The position numbers were made by a program, and so were the translations under genes. The notes under the pieces were generated by a model. It saw only the letters and a list, made by a program, of their open reading frames with translations. It did not search any database and had not been told where the DNA came from. Positions 23,799 through 36,231 of a stretch of DNA of 64,000 nucleotides are shown here, piece after piece. Location: assembly GCF_029168945.1 (NCBI RefSeq), contig NC_083603.1, positions 2,790,001 through 2,854,000 of the forward strand, given 5' to 3'. The stretch comes from Cannabis sativa. Lineage: Eukaryota; Streptophyta; Magnoliopsida; Rosales; Cannabaceae. Positions within the stretch are counted from its first letter, which is position 1. Each line of letters starts with the position of its first letter.

Positions 23799-24494
23799 TT
23801 TTTTTTTTATTATTTATTTATTTCATAGCTAGTTTTTGTTTTAATTTTTTTTATTGAGGGTTTATTCTTATATGTGTTTTTTATATAAATAAATGTAAGC
23901 ATTGCATGTTTTAGTTAGAATATGTGCTAATGATTTTTTCTTTATGAGTTTCTTTTTTTGAAGTGAATATGTATTCATGTTTTTATGAATATTGTGTGTA
24001 TTTTGTTTTTTTATTTTTTTTGTGTTTTTTTTTTTCAAAGAATAAAATAATTACGTTTAAATACTCTTATGATTTATTTTTTTTAAAACAAATGGTTAAT
24101 CATTCTGATTTAGTTTATAAATAAAAAATCCACTTAATTTATTTTGCAAGTCTGATTTTCTTTTAGTTTGTAGTAATTACAATAATTTTGATTTATTTTT
24201 TAGTTGACTTGATTTATCTTGAACATTATTTTGTAGCAAAAAAATTGTTTAGCAATAAAGGAAACTTAGTTTTGGGGAGCAAATTTTACTAAAATTAGAT
24301 TTAATTGATGTGTCATAATTATATTGGTTAAAAATCTCAAATTAATGCTATACTCTAATTACTTGAAATACATTAAATATTAGTGGATACTCTTTCTATC
24401 TTAGAAAAGCTAATTAGATATCAAATTGATTTTTTGTATTAAAAAAAAGGATTTTATGATTTTAAGACATTCCTATTTTGTTCACATAAAACAT

Positions 24495-24505
24495 TATATA
24501 TAAAT
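24495..24505 (+). promoter_or_regulatory. TATA box of polygalacturonase A
   Basis: TATATATAAAT lies 103 bases before the ATG and is conserved in the mirror gene (minus strand, near 32,355). Confidence 0.6.
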
Positions 24506-24607
24506 GTAATACACTAACACTACAACACAAATTAAGCCTAACAACTTAGAAACCTGAAAAACATTTTACATTTATAAATATAATATATATTTTGAAAGCT
24601 AAATAAA

Positions 24608-27600
24608 ATGGGTTCAACATTAGTTGGTCACTTCACATTATTCTTAATTTCATGGTTAGTGATAATCACCAAAGTCCAATCTGATAATAAAGTTTTCAAT
24701 GTGATCAATTTTGGTGCTGTTGCTGATGGAAAAACTGATAATAGCAAGGTAATAATAATTTTGTTCTTCTTCATTTGTTCATTAGTGCTATATAGTTATG
24801 TATATATATAGGTATGTATATATATATATATATTTGTTAGGGTATTTTTACAATACGCTTCACTAAAATAGGTTGCTGGTACAACTCTTGATTGTTTCAG
24901 CATTTAGAAAAATTTTTTAGTTTATTTTTTTTATAGTCGTGTACGTTGTAATTATTTAAGACATTTTGTAAAATTTTAACATATTCAGAATAATTTACAA
25001 TATAGAATTCAATGTTCAAACCGAATCCTATTTTTAGCGTGTTAAATTTTTTTGAATTTCTCAAAATTTTGCAATATGTCTTAAATAACTACAACGTATA
25101 TGACCATAAAAAAATTAAATTAAATATTTTTTAGATACTGAAAAAGATAAAAATATATCGGTACACCCATTTCAATGAGATTTATTGTAAAATTTTGTTA
25201 TGTATTATATCTTAAAACAAAGCTTATTAATATATTTATAGGGCAAGACTATGGTAAGACCTAGCAAAAGTTCCCTACCGGTAGGGTACTTTTTTTAACC
25301 ATTCATTTTAGATCGTGTGGTTATTATGACATAAGATGTATACTCTTACGATAAGACTGCTTGTATACAATTAAAACTTTATACATATTATAATAATATT
25401 TATTTTTAAAAAAATATATTAATAATTAAAAATTTTATTAATTTTTATTTTCAATTATTATTATTTTTTTATAAAGTTAATTTGAATTGTTTTTATATAG
25501 GTATTTGTTTTCAAAAAATAATTTTACTTACGAATTTTGCTATTAATTTTTTTATACTAATAGTTAATTATAATAAAATTGATCATTACTTAAATACTTT
25601 CGCCACCAATTTATTTGCATACATAGTTTTACTATAATTATCTTTTAAATTAATTTGCTTTAATAATTTTAAACATATACTTCAAATTGATAAAATTATT
25701 TGTAGAACTTCAATGTCGCCACCAATTAGGGGTGCACATGGGCTGGGTTGGTTGGGTTAGAGGTATTTTAATAGGCCAACCCAATGATTGCGGTTTGGAT
25801 AAGCTATAAACCATTCAATTTTTTTTTTTATTGTACAACCCAACCCTACTTAGTACAATAATATAAGAGGTGAGTTGGGTTGGGTTCGTTGGGTTGAAAT
25901 GAATATTTTAAACTTTAATATTTATGTTACAAACAGGATAAAATTATTCAACCTGACCATTAAATGTCAAGTTATTATGTCATTGGCTGGGTTGACGGTT
26001 TTAATAGCTAAGTTATATTTTTAAACTTCTGTTGGTACCTGACCATTAAATGTCAAGTTATTATGTCATTTATTATTGATATATTAAATTAATTTTTAAA
26101 TAAATAGTATAATTTATGACTTTGACAAATCAAGGATTGTCACGTGATTATTAAGTTTTACACTTAACGGTTAGGTACTTACAGAAGTTTTAAAAATATA
26201 ATTATATATTATTACTGTTAAAAATTAAACTTAAGTATTTATTTATAATCAGAAGTTAAATTTAAGTATTTATGCCTCAAATTACTCATTTTACAAATGA
26301 TAAAAATATAAGAATAAAATAATAAAATAACATTATTACTTATCAAGAGAGGGCCAAAGTCCAAATATCAAGCCACCCACTGTGCCGATGGTGACTCAAA
26401 CAATATAATAAAGTGTAAAATAATCCTCTAGATTTTTTCAACAAAAGTTATGTGCATCTTTTCTTTTTTAACTTTAGATTGGTTAAAATAACTTCCTTAT
26501 AGCATAGGTACAATACACCAAGCCTTACGGTAGAAATACCCTATATTTATATATATGTTTGTTATAGGCATTTGTTGATGTATGGAAGCAAGCTTGTGCA
26601 TATAGTGGAAGAGGTGTTGTTTTGATCCCAAAAGGGACATACTATGCAAGCTCTATGGTGTTCAATGGACCATGCAAGGGTCAAACCCTTTTCTCCATTG
26701 AAGGAATTCTTAAGGCTCCAATTGATAAAAAAGAATGGGTTGGTCTTGAAAGTTGGATTAGTTTTAGATATATTGTTCACTTGGAGATTAGTGGAGGAGG
26801 CTCTTTTGATGGCCAAGGATCTTATGCTTGGCCCTACAATGATTGTCAAACTAACCCACATTGCATCCAACTTCCTACTGTAAGTTCTCTCTCTATAATT
26901 CTTTGCCATATTCTTAACTATTTGATCTTTATAATCTAATGATGTAAAATTTGCGTAAATTATTGTCTAAAAATTTATGTTCATAGAAGAATGTGTTCGA
27001 TTTATATGTAAAAGATGTGTAGAGTACATGTATTTAGCTCTAACAATTTTATGTTTTTATTATATACAGTCCATAGGGCTTGAATTTGTGAATCAATCAT
27101 TAATGAAGGACATAAAATTAATCAACAGCAAAAGCTTTAACATGAAAGTGTTTGGGTGCCAAGACACAACTTTTGAAAACATTAAAATCAGAGCTCCAGC
27201 CACAAGCCCCAACACTGATGGAATCCACATTGGTTCATCCACTGGAATCAAAATCTTCAGCTCTAACATAGCCACCGGGGACGACTGTGTCTCAATCGGG
27301 CCGGGGACAGACAACCTACTCGTGAGTGGGTTGACATGTGGCCCCGGCCACGGAGTTAGTATCGGAAGCCTTGGGAAATATCCCAATGAAGCTGATGTTA
27401 CAAATTTGGTGATACAAAATTGTAACATAAGTGGTACTTCTAATGGAGTGAGGATCAAAACTTGGGCTCCTTCTCCTCCAAGCAATGTTTATAATGTTAC
27501 ATTTGAGAATATTGGCATGAATAATGTGGATAATCCAATTATTATTGACCAACAATACTGTCCATTTGAAACCAAAAAATGTGGTAATGGAGCTTCATCT

Positions 27601-27813
27601 CAAGTTCAAATAAGGAAAGTAAAGTTCAATAATATTTATGGGACATCAAAGGGAAAAGTTGCAGTGGAATTGAAATGCAGCCCAAGTAAACCTTGTGTTG
27701 AGTTAAGTTTAAAAAACATAAATCTGAATTTTCCTGGGGGTGCTACTTCATCTTGTTCAAATGCACATGGAACTGCTACAGGTCATGAACAACCTCCCCC
27801 TTGTATTAATTAG
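24608..27813 (+). CDS. Exopolygalacturonase-like GH28 protein, copy A
   Basis: Secreted pectin-degrading enzyme of glycoside hydrolase family 28, acting on homogalacturonan in the cell wall. Exons 24,608-24,748, 26,568-26,879 and 27,070-27,813 (all phase 0, GT-AG) give 398 residues, normal for plant members. Residues 1-25 are a signal peptide (hydrophobic LFLISWLVII, likely cut after VQS). The catalytic set is complete: NTDGIHI (199-205), GDDC (221-224), CGPGHG (241-246, His 245) and RIKT (279-282). The N-terminal half SGRGVVLIPKGTYYASSMVF and the ending CSNAHGTATG resemble the pollen-type exopolygalacturonase clade; the exo mode is inferred from that resemblance. Intron 1 is 1.8 kb and contains a MITE and other inserts, whereas in the mirror gene it is only 106 bp. 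It is tail-to-tail with copy B. Confidence 0.95.
24840..25193. mobile_element. Fold-back MITE inside intron 1 of polygalacturonase A
   Basis: Same family as 17,021-17,439: TTTTTACAATACGC at the left, TTTATTGTAAAA at the right, inner arms GTCGTGTACGTTGTAATTATT and complement. Flanked by TTTGTTA at 24,833-24,839 and 25,194-25,200. It is absent from the mirror gene, so it inserted after the duplication or was lost there. Confidence 0.8.
25728..25910. repeat. GGTTGGGT-rich element in intron 1
   Basis: It starts TAGGGGTGCACATGGGCTGG and consists of TTGGGT/AACCCA words in both orientations. It resembles the ends of the element at 22,136-22,837. Downstream, GACCATTAAATGTCAAGTTA occurs twice, at 25,955 and 26,043. 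Confidence 0.6.
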
Positions 27814-29529
27814 ATCGATCTTATATAATTACTTCATAGAATCATTTCATTTTTGTTAATTTAATAATTATGTATACAAATCTCTGGGCTACTTTCTTAG
27901 TGCCATCGACCCTTTGTTTCATCATGTATACCTTATAATTATATAATACAAATAAAACCTTTTTTTTAACTAATATGAACTCTTCTTTTTTATAAATTTC
28001 AATCATACTCGTATAGCATTGATTTAATTACCAAAACCTTATGGGATTATGTTTTTGTAGCTACAAGTATAATATAAATCTCACAAATTACTCATTTATG
28101 AACAACGTGGTGGTGGGACAAATACACACAATTTTTTTTTTTTTTTGATAAATTTCAATCAAACTTATAGAATTGATCCAATTACACCATCTTCAATAGA
28201 AGATTTGAACTTTGTGCTAAATTATTTATAATTGTGCTTCAATGCACAAGATGTAAAATAAAAGAAAAAATAATTAATTATATTAATAATAGTTATTTGA
28301 TATTTTATTGAGAATATAAAAAATTATTATTCTTTATTCTTTTGTTATTTAAAGAATTTTTTGCCGCTAAATCTTCTCAACTATCATTCTATGTGTACTT
28401 AACTCTCCGAGATCAAATTTTGGTGGTAATAAATTCTCCAAACTATTGAACTGTTAGTAAATTTATGTTGCCCTTTATTTTTCACAATTAAATGTCAACT
28501 TGAACTATTTATGTGTACAATCTTGTATGTGTGACAAGTTTATATTAGTACAAGGTAATAAATTATAAAAAAAAATATATATGTTTGGAAGGATTAATAA
28601 ATAAGGTGGAAAAATAAATATAGGTGGAAATTATTTATTGGAGGGAAATGACTGAGATAGAAAAATTGGAGACAGGTGATTTTTTTCTTGATTTAAATCG
28701 ATCCTAACCGTATGAATATGAATCATTTTATTAATATAGATTCATCAAATACATTATTATTTTGGGCTAAATTTAGCACAATAATTAGTGGTATTATCTT
28801 ATACCAACTTTAGCCCAACTTTTAGCATGTGACAAATTTAATACACTTTTTAGAGCACTATCGGTAAAGTGTAGTTATTCATGAGTTTAGCCTACAAAAA
28901 ATCAATAGTTCAAGCAGTGGAAGAATGGTACAAGCAAATGCCTATCATCACTGGCTCATATTTTACTGCGGCCATGGTTACAATCATTAATTGTGATTAA
29001 ATGTGGCTTTTAGTTCATTATAAAACAATTTTTTAGTCACAATATCATTTTTTGTGATTAAATGTGGCTTTTATAGTCACAACAAAAAGTTGCTTGAATA
29101 TGTTTTCTAAAAAAAAAAAGAAAAAGCTTTTGTTGACAGAAGCATGTTGAAGTTGATTAATTATTGATCATTGTTATTTTTTTTGTGACCTTGTCACTCT
29201 TGGATTTTATGCTCCACACGTTTTTAGTGTTTGTCGAGTAATTTGTAAGATTCATATTACACTCACAGCTACTAAATCATAACCCCATAATAAAGTTTTA
29301 ATAATTGAATCAATGCTATGAATTCTATTGAAATTATTTATAAAAAAGAAGAGTTAATATTAGATAAAAAAATAAAATATTTTATTTCTATTATATTAGA
29401 TATACATGATGAAACAAAGGGTGGATGAATTTAAGAAAGTAGCATAGAGATTTGTATATAGAGAGTAATTATAATTAATAAATTAACCAAAAATGAGATG
29501 ATTCTGTGAAGTATTAATATAAGATCGAT
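27814..29529. other. Spacer between the two polygalacturonase genes
   Basis: 27,814-28,110 and 29,190-29,529 are mirror 3' flanks. The unduplicated centre (about 28,110-29,190) is AT-rich and has a direct repeat of TGTGATTAAATGTGGCTTTT (28,998 and 29,055). No gene seen. Confidence 0.7.
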
Positions 29530-32282
29530 TTAAATACAAGCAGGAGGTTGTTCACGACCTGTAGCAGTTCCATATGCATTAGAACAAGATGAAGTAGCAC
29601 CCCCAGGAAAATTCAGATTTATGTTTGTTAAACTTAACTCACGACAAGGTTTACTTGGGCTGCATTTCAATTCCACTGCAACTTTGTTCTTCGATGTCCC
29701 ATAAATATTATTGAACTTCACATTCCTTATTTGAACTTGAGATGAAGCTCCATTACCACATTTTCTGGTTTCAAATGGACAATATTGTTGGTCAATAATA
29801 ATTGGATTATCCACATTATTCATGCCAATATTCTCAAATGTAACATTATAAACATTGCTTGGAGGAGAAGGAGCCCAAGTTTTGATCCTCACTCCATTTG
29901 AAGTACCACTTATGTTACAATTTTGTATCACCAAATTTGTAACATCAGCTTCATTGGGATATCTTCCAAGGCTTCCGATACTAATTCCGTGGCCGGGGCC
30001 ACATGCCAACCCACTCACGAGTAGGTTGTCTGTCCCCGGCCCGATTGAGACGCAATCGTCTCCAGTGGCTATGCTAGAACTGAAGATTTTGATTCCAGTG
30101 GATGAACCAATGTGGATTCCATCAGTGTTGGGGCTTGTGGGTGGAGCTGTTATTTGAATGTTTTCAAAAGTTGTGTCTTGGCACCCAAATACTTTTATGT
30201 TAAAGTTTTTGCTGTTGATTAATTTTATGCTGTTGATCAATGATTGATTCACAAATGAAAGCTCTATAGACTGCAAATAATAATAAGGTAAAATAAAAAC
30301 ATGAAATTGTTAGAATTAGAAGAAAATTACGTAAAAATAATATTTAAATAACATCAGATAACAAAAATTTAACAGCAAATTAATAAGATTACAGCATAAA
30401 AAATTGTACTTTCTGTAAATAAAATTGAAAAAATTGTAAAAATATTTAAAATTCCGTGAAACCGTACTTTTGTAGTTTTTTTTATTGTTTTTGTGTATTT
30501 GTAAAATTATCCCTATTTACATTTTCTTTTGAGTTTATTATTAATTTTTTAAGCATGTATTTATTATTTTTTTTTGGGTGTCAAATTATTAAAAGTATTA
30601 AGAAAAGATTAATTATAACAAAATTTATAATTGAGGATGAAAGAATTAATCTTTATATCAATAAATTTTACTACAAATAAGTCCAAGTCACTAAATAATA
30701 AATGGAATTAATTGAGTTTTATTTATGACATATATTTGGTATTTTCATAATATATAAGACATTCTTTATATAGAATATACTATAATTATGTCATGATCAA
30801 ACAAATCAAAAAAAAAAATATAGATAAAAAATATCAATATTTCATTTATATATGGAATGAGTTCAATAGACATAATTTTTTATATACTAATTCTAAACCT
30901 TTGGATGAAACTTAATCTAAAGGTTCAAATTAAAACATATATAAAGATTCCTTAAATAATATCACTGCCCACGTTTTGTTTTATATTAATAAAGAAATTA
31001 GTGTTAAATTACTAAAAATTAGTGAAGCTAGCTTTTGTTTTTATTTTTCTGTATTCAAAATATAAAAATAATATCTATTTTTAAAAGATATTTCTTTCCA
31101 TAAATTATATCCTTAATTATTTGTTTGTAATTTTTGTTTTTAGAAATAAATAGACCAAAATTTGTTCAAATCAAAAATACCAACCCTATCAATAATACTA
31201 AATTTTGGAATGTAAAGTAAATGAAATATCAAACGATTAGAGAAAAAAATAATCAAATTATCAAACCACTAGAAATATAATTATTCATATAAACATTTAA
31301 TTCATTTTTTTTTCCTATTGTAGTAAGTTTTTTTAATTGAAAAATTAGTGGCAAACTTCTAACCTGTTTTTATAATGGGTGAGTGGGTAAAATCTTCTAA
31401 TTTAAGTATTGTGGTATAGAAAGGAAATTAACGAATTTTAAAGGGAATAATCCTATATATTATTTTCTTAACTTTTTTTTTTATTTTTACGATTTAAGTT
31501 TGGGTTGCTCCAATAGTTGATATGTAGATTTGGATTGCGATTTAAGTTGGTACGTTAGTTGCTATGTGAATTTTCATAAAAACTATTTTGAAATATAAAA
31601 ATGAAAAAACTCCTAATATTAATATGTGCTATAATTTGAGCCTTTAAGTTGAGGTTCATCGAAAGATTTAAAACTTGTGTATAAATCTATATCAAAAATT
31701 GCGTTTATTGAAAGAGAACTTACAGTAGGAAATTGGAAACAATGTGGGTTAGTCTGACAATCATTGTAGGGCCAAGCATAAGATCCTTGGCCATCAAAAG
31801 AGCCTCCTCCACTAATCTCCAAGTTAACAATATATCTAAAACTAATCCAACTTTCAAGACCAACCCATTCTTTTTTATCAATTGGAGCCTTAAGAATTCC
31901 CTTAATGGAGAAAAGGGTTTGACCCTTACATGGTCCATTGAACACCATAGAGCTTGCATAGTATGTCCCTTCGGGGATCAAAACAACACCTCTTCCACTA
32001 TATGCACAAGCTTGATTCCACACATCAACAAATGCCTATAACAAATTAACATATAAATATATTAATAAGCTTTGTTATAAGATATAACAGATATATACAC
32101 TACGAAATAACAGCTACTTTTAGTGACAAAATTATTATTACCTTGCTATTGTCAGTTTTTCCATCAGCAACAACACCAAAATTGATCACATTGAAAACTT
32201 TGTTATCGGATTGGACTTTAGTGATTATCACTAACAAGAAAATTAAGAATAATGTGAAGTGATCAAGTAATGTTGAAGCCAT
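29530..32282 (-). CDS. Exopolygalacturonase-like GH28 protein, copy B
   Basis: Mirror paralogue of copy A. Exons on the minus strand: 32,282-32,142, 32,035-31,724 and 30,270-29,530, with identical splice positions and phases, giving 397 residues. Signal peptide MASTLLDHFTLFLIFLLVII, mature start near SDNKVF. NTDGIHI, GDDC, CGPGHG and RIKT are all present, so the enzyme should be active. Substitutions against copy A are few and mostly mild (for example KIRAPATSP to QITAPPTSP, GKYPN to GRYPN, HEQPPPCIN to REQPPACI). Here intron 1 is 106 bp and intron 2 is 1453 bp, the opposite of copy A. The flanking upstream region is duplicated as well, so similar expression is plausible but unproven. Confidence 0.95.
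30271..31723 (-). other. Expanded intron 2 of polygalacturonase B
   Basis: 1453 bp of AT-rich sequence against 190 bp in copy A. It includes a T-rich TTTTTGTAG segment near 30,470 related to the 44.1- and 58.4-kb repeats. No coding sequence is evident. Confidence 0.7.
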
Positions 32283-32645
32283 TTTAGTTAGATTTAAAAG
32301 GTTTTTCTGGCTTCTAAGTTTTTTAGGTTTTGTGTCGTAGTGTTAGTTTATTATATATATAAAGTTTTATGTGAACGAAAAAGGAATGTCTTAAATCATA
32401 AAATCTTTTTTCTTATTCAAAAAATCAATTTGATATCTAATTAGCTCTTCTAAGATTGAAAGAGTATCCACTAATATTTCATATAATTATAACACCATGT
32501 AAATCTATTTTAGTAAAATTTGTTCCCCAAAACTAAGTTTCCTTTGTTGGTAATTCAAAATAAATCAAATCAAACTATTATTGTATTGTTAAAAAATAAA
32601 TCAAAATAATTGTAATTACTACAAACTAAAAAAAAGACAAATCAA

Positions 32646-33200
32646 ATACCAGACCACAATCGTCGACCATGCGGTTTAATAAAAATATATATAAACCACA
32701 ATAGTACCGCAAAAGATTTTAAATCGCAATTTTATGTAGTGTGGTGTGGGCGGTTCGATAAACAATTTTAGTCATATTATCATTTTACGCTACGTGTGAT
32801 AAAATATTTGATAAAATAACTAATTAACAACACTATGAATAATTGAAAGACCATTTTTAACTAAAAACTTCGTAAGGTCATTATTGGAAGTGGAAATTAC
32901 ATTGTATACCCACTTTACTTTATTTGTTTTTATTTTTATCTTCATTTTTTATATTCTTTAAAATATACCCACTTTAATAAATGATTTTCCCATTATACCC
33001 ATTAGATTAATATAAATCACGTGCTACACTTAAGTGTAGTGCAGTGATATATTAGGCAATCCACTCATAAAAATGGTTAGATTTAAATAAAATATAATAT
33101 GAGGGTATTTTTTTTTTTTTGCTAAAATAACATGAGGGTATTTTTGATTAATTGATACAAAAAAGAGGTATTCCTCAACTTATCCCTTGTTGGAAAGTCA
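32646..33200. other. Intergenic between polygalacturonase B and the complex I gene
   Basis: AT-rich; 32,640-32,770 contains words based on ACCACAAT/GCGGTTTA in both orientations. No gene seen. Confidence 0.55.
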
Positions 33201-33224
33201 AAAATCCTAAATAGCCTCAAATAA

Positions 33225-33359
33225 GGATATTGGGCCTCAACAATTAAGCCCAATAGATAATCCTTTGCATAGCCCAAATTCACTCTCAAATCTCAAACTC
33301 AAAAACACTCGAAAGAAAATTGCAGAAGAGAAAAACTCAGAGAAAGAGAGAAAGAGAAA
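33225..33359 (+). promoter_or_regulatory. Complex I subunit promoter and 5' UTR with site II elements
   Basis: TGGGCC at 33,231, AAGCCCAAT near 33,246 and AGCCCAAA near 33,271 are site II-type boxes, which are known to be enriched in promoters of plant mitochondrial and ribosomal protein genes. A purine-rich leader (AGAGAAAGAGAGAAAGAGAA) runs to the ATG. Confidence 0.65.
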
Positions 33360-33784
33360 ATGGGGAGAAAGAAGGGAGTAGTGTTCGATGATTCGCCGCC
33401 GGATGACTTCGATGCCGAGAATCCCTACAAGGACCCAGTGGCCATGCTTGAGATGAGGGAGCACATCGTTAGGGAGAAATGGATCGATATCGAAAAGGCA
33501 AAGATTCTCAGAGAAAGGCTCAAATGGTGTTACCGTGTCGAAGGTATAAATCACCTTCAGAAATGTCGCCATCTCGTCCAACAGTACCTTGATTCTACTC
33601 GTGGAATCGGTTGGGGCAAGGACGGCCGTCATCCCGCTCAACACGGTATAGTCAAAACCCTCTTTTTTTTTTGTGATGACCTAGAATGTAACAAAGATTG
33701 AATTTTTGATTTGTGGGTTGTATTTGTTGGTTGGGTGAATCAGGTCCTAAGGTTGTGGCAGATGCAGATGAGGCTGATGAGTGA
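33360..33784 (+). CDS. NDUFB10: NADH dehydrogenase (complex I) 1 beta subcomplex subunit 10, plant type
   Basis: Accessory subunit of the membrane arm of mitochondrial respiratory complex I. Exons 33,360-33,645 and 33,744-33,784 (GT-AG, joining at H-G-P-K) give 108 residues, the usual length of the plant protein. Recognised by MGRKKG at the start, the conserved stretch ENPYKDPVAMLEMREHIVRE, EKAKILRERLKWCYRVEG, CRHLVQQYLDSTRG and GWGKD. Two Cys 12 residues apart (WCYR...KCRH) fit the intermembrane-space disulfide-bearing subunits. There is no classical cleavable presequence, as in relatives. The C-terminus is short and acidic (ADADEADE). The second exon codes only the last 14 residues. Site II boxes upstream agree with a housekeeping mitochondrial gene. 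Confidence 0.95.
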
Positions 33785-35266
33785 TTTTCAATGTTGTTAA
33801 AGTTGGTATTTTTAAGGTATTCTTATTATTGTATTTTAAGCTTTTCAATTTAATTTATGTTGTGAGAATTGAGAATAATTAAGTTATGGGGAGTACTATG
33901 AGTGCTTGTTACCTTGATTTATTCCAATTGCTCTAATGAACTAAATTTAGATGGGTTTTAAAAGTTATGCAATTGAATGAACTAAGTTTATTAATAGGAA
34001 CTAATTTCATTTGAACATTAGTGTTGAGTCTGTGACTCTGTGAATAGTGTTGAAATTAAATTGTTTCTTTCTTGTTTTAGTGCTAGTTTTATCATGTAAA
34101 TGATTTTTCAATTACAGTTGATTATGTATTATATTAAGTTCATAACAACTATAGTTTAGTTCTATGGTGTGAGAAGATAGCAAATGTAGTTTCTGTATCT
34201 GCTATTTTCTCATAACAAATAGGTATATATGGTTGATTATTTTCAAGCCTTAACAATGTATGTATTAGCAGAATTTTAAAGGTTATTTGAGAATCAAGAG
34301 TGAAAAAATTACTTTGCTGAATTGTACTAGTAATATGCCAATGGTTGAAAGTGATTACTTAGAAGTTGAGGGTTTTTCGCTACTCGCTAGGTAGTTTCTC
34401 AGTTATTTTTAATATTCAACATCTGTGTGGAAGTTGAATGATATGTATATATCAATCCTTGTGACAGGGAATTATGAGAGAGTGATGTTTTTAGTTATTT
34501 TCATTTAAACAATTGGTATAATTTGATTATTAATGAATGGACACGCCTAATATTTTGCAGTTTTATATGCTTGAATTCTGTATAGCTTCTTAAAAAACAG
34601 TTCTTTAACTTATGTATCTACTTCTGTGTTAACAGAAACTGCTTTATTTGATCTAAAATCGAAATATCATTCATAGATTATATTATAATGAAAGAGAAAA
34701 TGTACTTTTACTTTCTTCATTCTTGTCTTATAACAATATTGAGCATTTTTTTTTCCTTTATTGTTTGTCTTGCAAAACTTGTGGAGGAAAAAAAGGATGA
34801 ACACATGAGATTTCTATTCTTTTCTCTAGAGGTCAAAGATTAGGTTTGGTGATATGATATTGTAAATTTAGCTAAGAGTCACCTTAGCCTATCCCATTCA
34901 ATGAAACTATATAAACAAATTACAAACAAAAACTTTGAAATTGCATGGGTTTTTAATATACCATCAAGTTGTGGTTGGATTTGATTAGAACTCCATCTGG
35001 GCATCACTCATTATTAATTAAGGTTTTGGCTGACCATTCTGTCATAGAACTTCAGAAAAAAAAATGATGGCAAACTGAAAAGTCATTAACTTGAAGATAA
35101 CATCATTTCAAAAGAGTAACATATTTTAAGTCTTTATAATGGAAATAAAATGCCATTTAGTTTTGGTATTATTGTTTGTTAATTGGTATGAGAAAATGAA
35201 ATTCTGTTTTAGTTTGTGATAGGTTCTCAGTTGGGACTGAAACAGAATTGTAGTAAATTTCTTACG
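33785..35266. other. 3' flank of complex I gene; apparently low-repeat intergenic DNA
   Basis: The 3' UTR probably ends within the first few hundred bases. The remainder is AT-rich, with no frame, no clear repeat and no RNA gene that I recognise. Confidence 0.5.
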
Positions 35267-35440
35267 TGTAATGCTAGATACACACTCAAATTGCACACAC
35301 TTGTTACACACGAGGACTGTATTAAATATTATCCATTTATATTTTGAATGGAGTCATATCACTTTTAATTGTATGGTTCAGATTAATTATGTCATTGTGT
35401 GTAATAAGTGTGTGCAATTTATGGGTGTTTCAATCATTAT
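35267..35440. mobile_element. Short fold-back MITE with TTGCACACACTT arms
   Basis: The left arm AAATTGCACACACTTGTTAC is mirrored by GTAATAAGTGTGTGCAATTT near 35,401. Outer ends are AATGCTAGATACAC and the complement of AATGATTGAAACAC. The exact ends and target duplication are unclear. Confidence 0.65.
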
Positions 35441-35955
35441 TCGTTTAAATAGTAGCGAGAATGAGTAAATAAAAAAATTGTCAGAAATATGGTGAGGGAA
35501 ATTAGCTAGTGATGGTGAGTAGAGATTATTATTAATTCTCTAGATTTCTTTGTGATCCTATTTTTTAATTACGCCTGAGTTGCTTAATGGGACTGTAGCA
35601 GGTACTTAAGTGTGATTCGTTTCAGTAACCTCTTATAGTTAAAGGGGTCTCTCATGACTATTCCATTCCAATACTTAACATCTTTCATTACCTGTATTTT
35701 CTTGGATTGAAACATCAAGGAAACTTTGGGTCTTATCTGTTGTAAAGATTTGTTTGTAGTTTAATCTCTGCTTTGTTATTAAAAGGCAATAATGTATAGT
35801 AAATATCATCTTTATGGCTGATTTTGATAACAATTCAAAATATAGAACAAACAAAACCAAAACATGTTTCATATTCTAACAATGATGATTTTATTGGAAT
35901 TGGATTGTGAAACTGCTCTTTTCATTTTATTGCCTAACAAATATTATTTGTGTAA

Positions 35956-36228
35956 TTAGCAGCGAAACTCTTCTATGTTATAATTTTTATACACTTAATT
36001 CGTTTATCTTTTCTTTTAGTTGCAAAACTCTTTTAAGTTTACTTTTCTTTGCAAATTTGAGGCGTCAATTAAATATCACCGTTAAATACCAACTAGATGA
36101 CTATTATGTACACTTGTGCATACATGAAAGTAAAATTTCGAAGTCAGTTAATTGGCATTTAACGGTTATATCTAATTGACACTTTAAATTTGTAAAGAAA
36201 AGTAAAGATAAGGGGATTTTGCTGCTAA
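35956..36228. mobile_element. 273-bp MITE with TAA target duplication
   Basis: Terminal inverted repeat TTAGCAGCG...TTTGCTGCTAA, flanked by TAA at 35,953-35,955 and 36,229-36,231. Inner arms (ACTTTTCTTTGCAAATTTGA, CACCGTTAAATACC) are mirrored near 36,150-36,210. The 3-bp TAA duplication suits PIF/Harbinger-type MITEs. Confidence 0.7.
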
Positions 36229-36231
36229 TAA

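Larger units (their letters stand above)
22847..24420. other. Intergenic: LINE fragment, family-1 palindrome, AT-rich DNA
   Basis: 23,052-23,290 and 23,400-23,798 are listed separately. From 23,800 the sequence is T-rich and featureless until about 24,160, where the inverted polygalacturonase duplication begins. Confidence 0.6.
24160..28110. repeat. Left arm of inverted duplication (polygalacturonase A)
   Basis: From about 24,160 (TTTGTAGTAATTACAAT, upstream region) through the gene to about 28,110 the sequence is matched, in reverse complement, by 32,645 down to about 29,190. The match includes promoter (GTTCACATAAAAC), exons and 3' flank (ATACATGATGAAACAAAGGG on the minus strand). Introns differ by insertions. 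Confidence 0.9.
29190..32645. repeat. Right arm of inverted duplication (polygalacturonase B)
   Basis: Reverse-complement partner of 24,160-28,110, with upstream, exonic and downstream similarity. Arm length differs because of different intron insertions. Confidence 0.9.

Noticed and set aside
33237..33644. 135-codon minus-strand frame
   Set aside because: Antisense of the complex I subunit exon and its leader.
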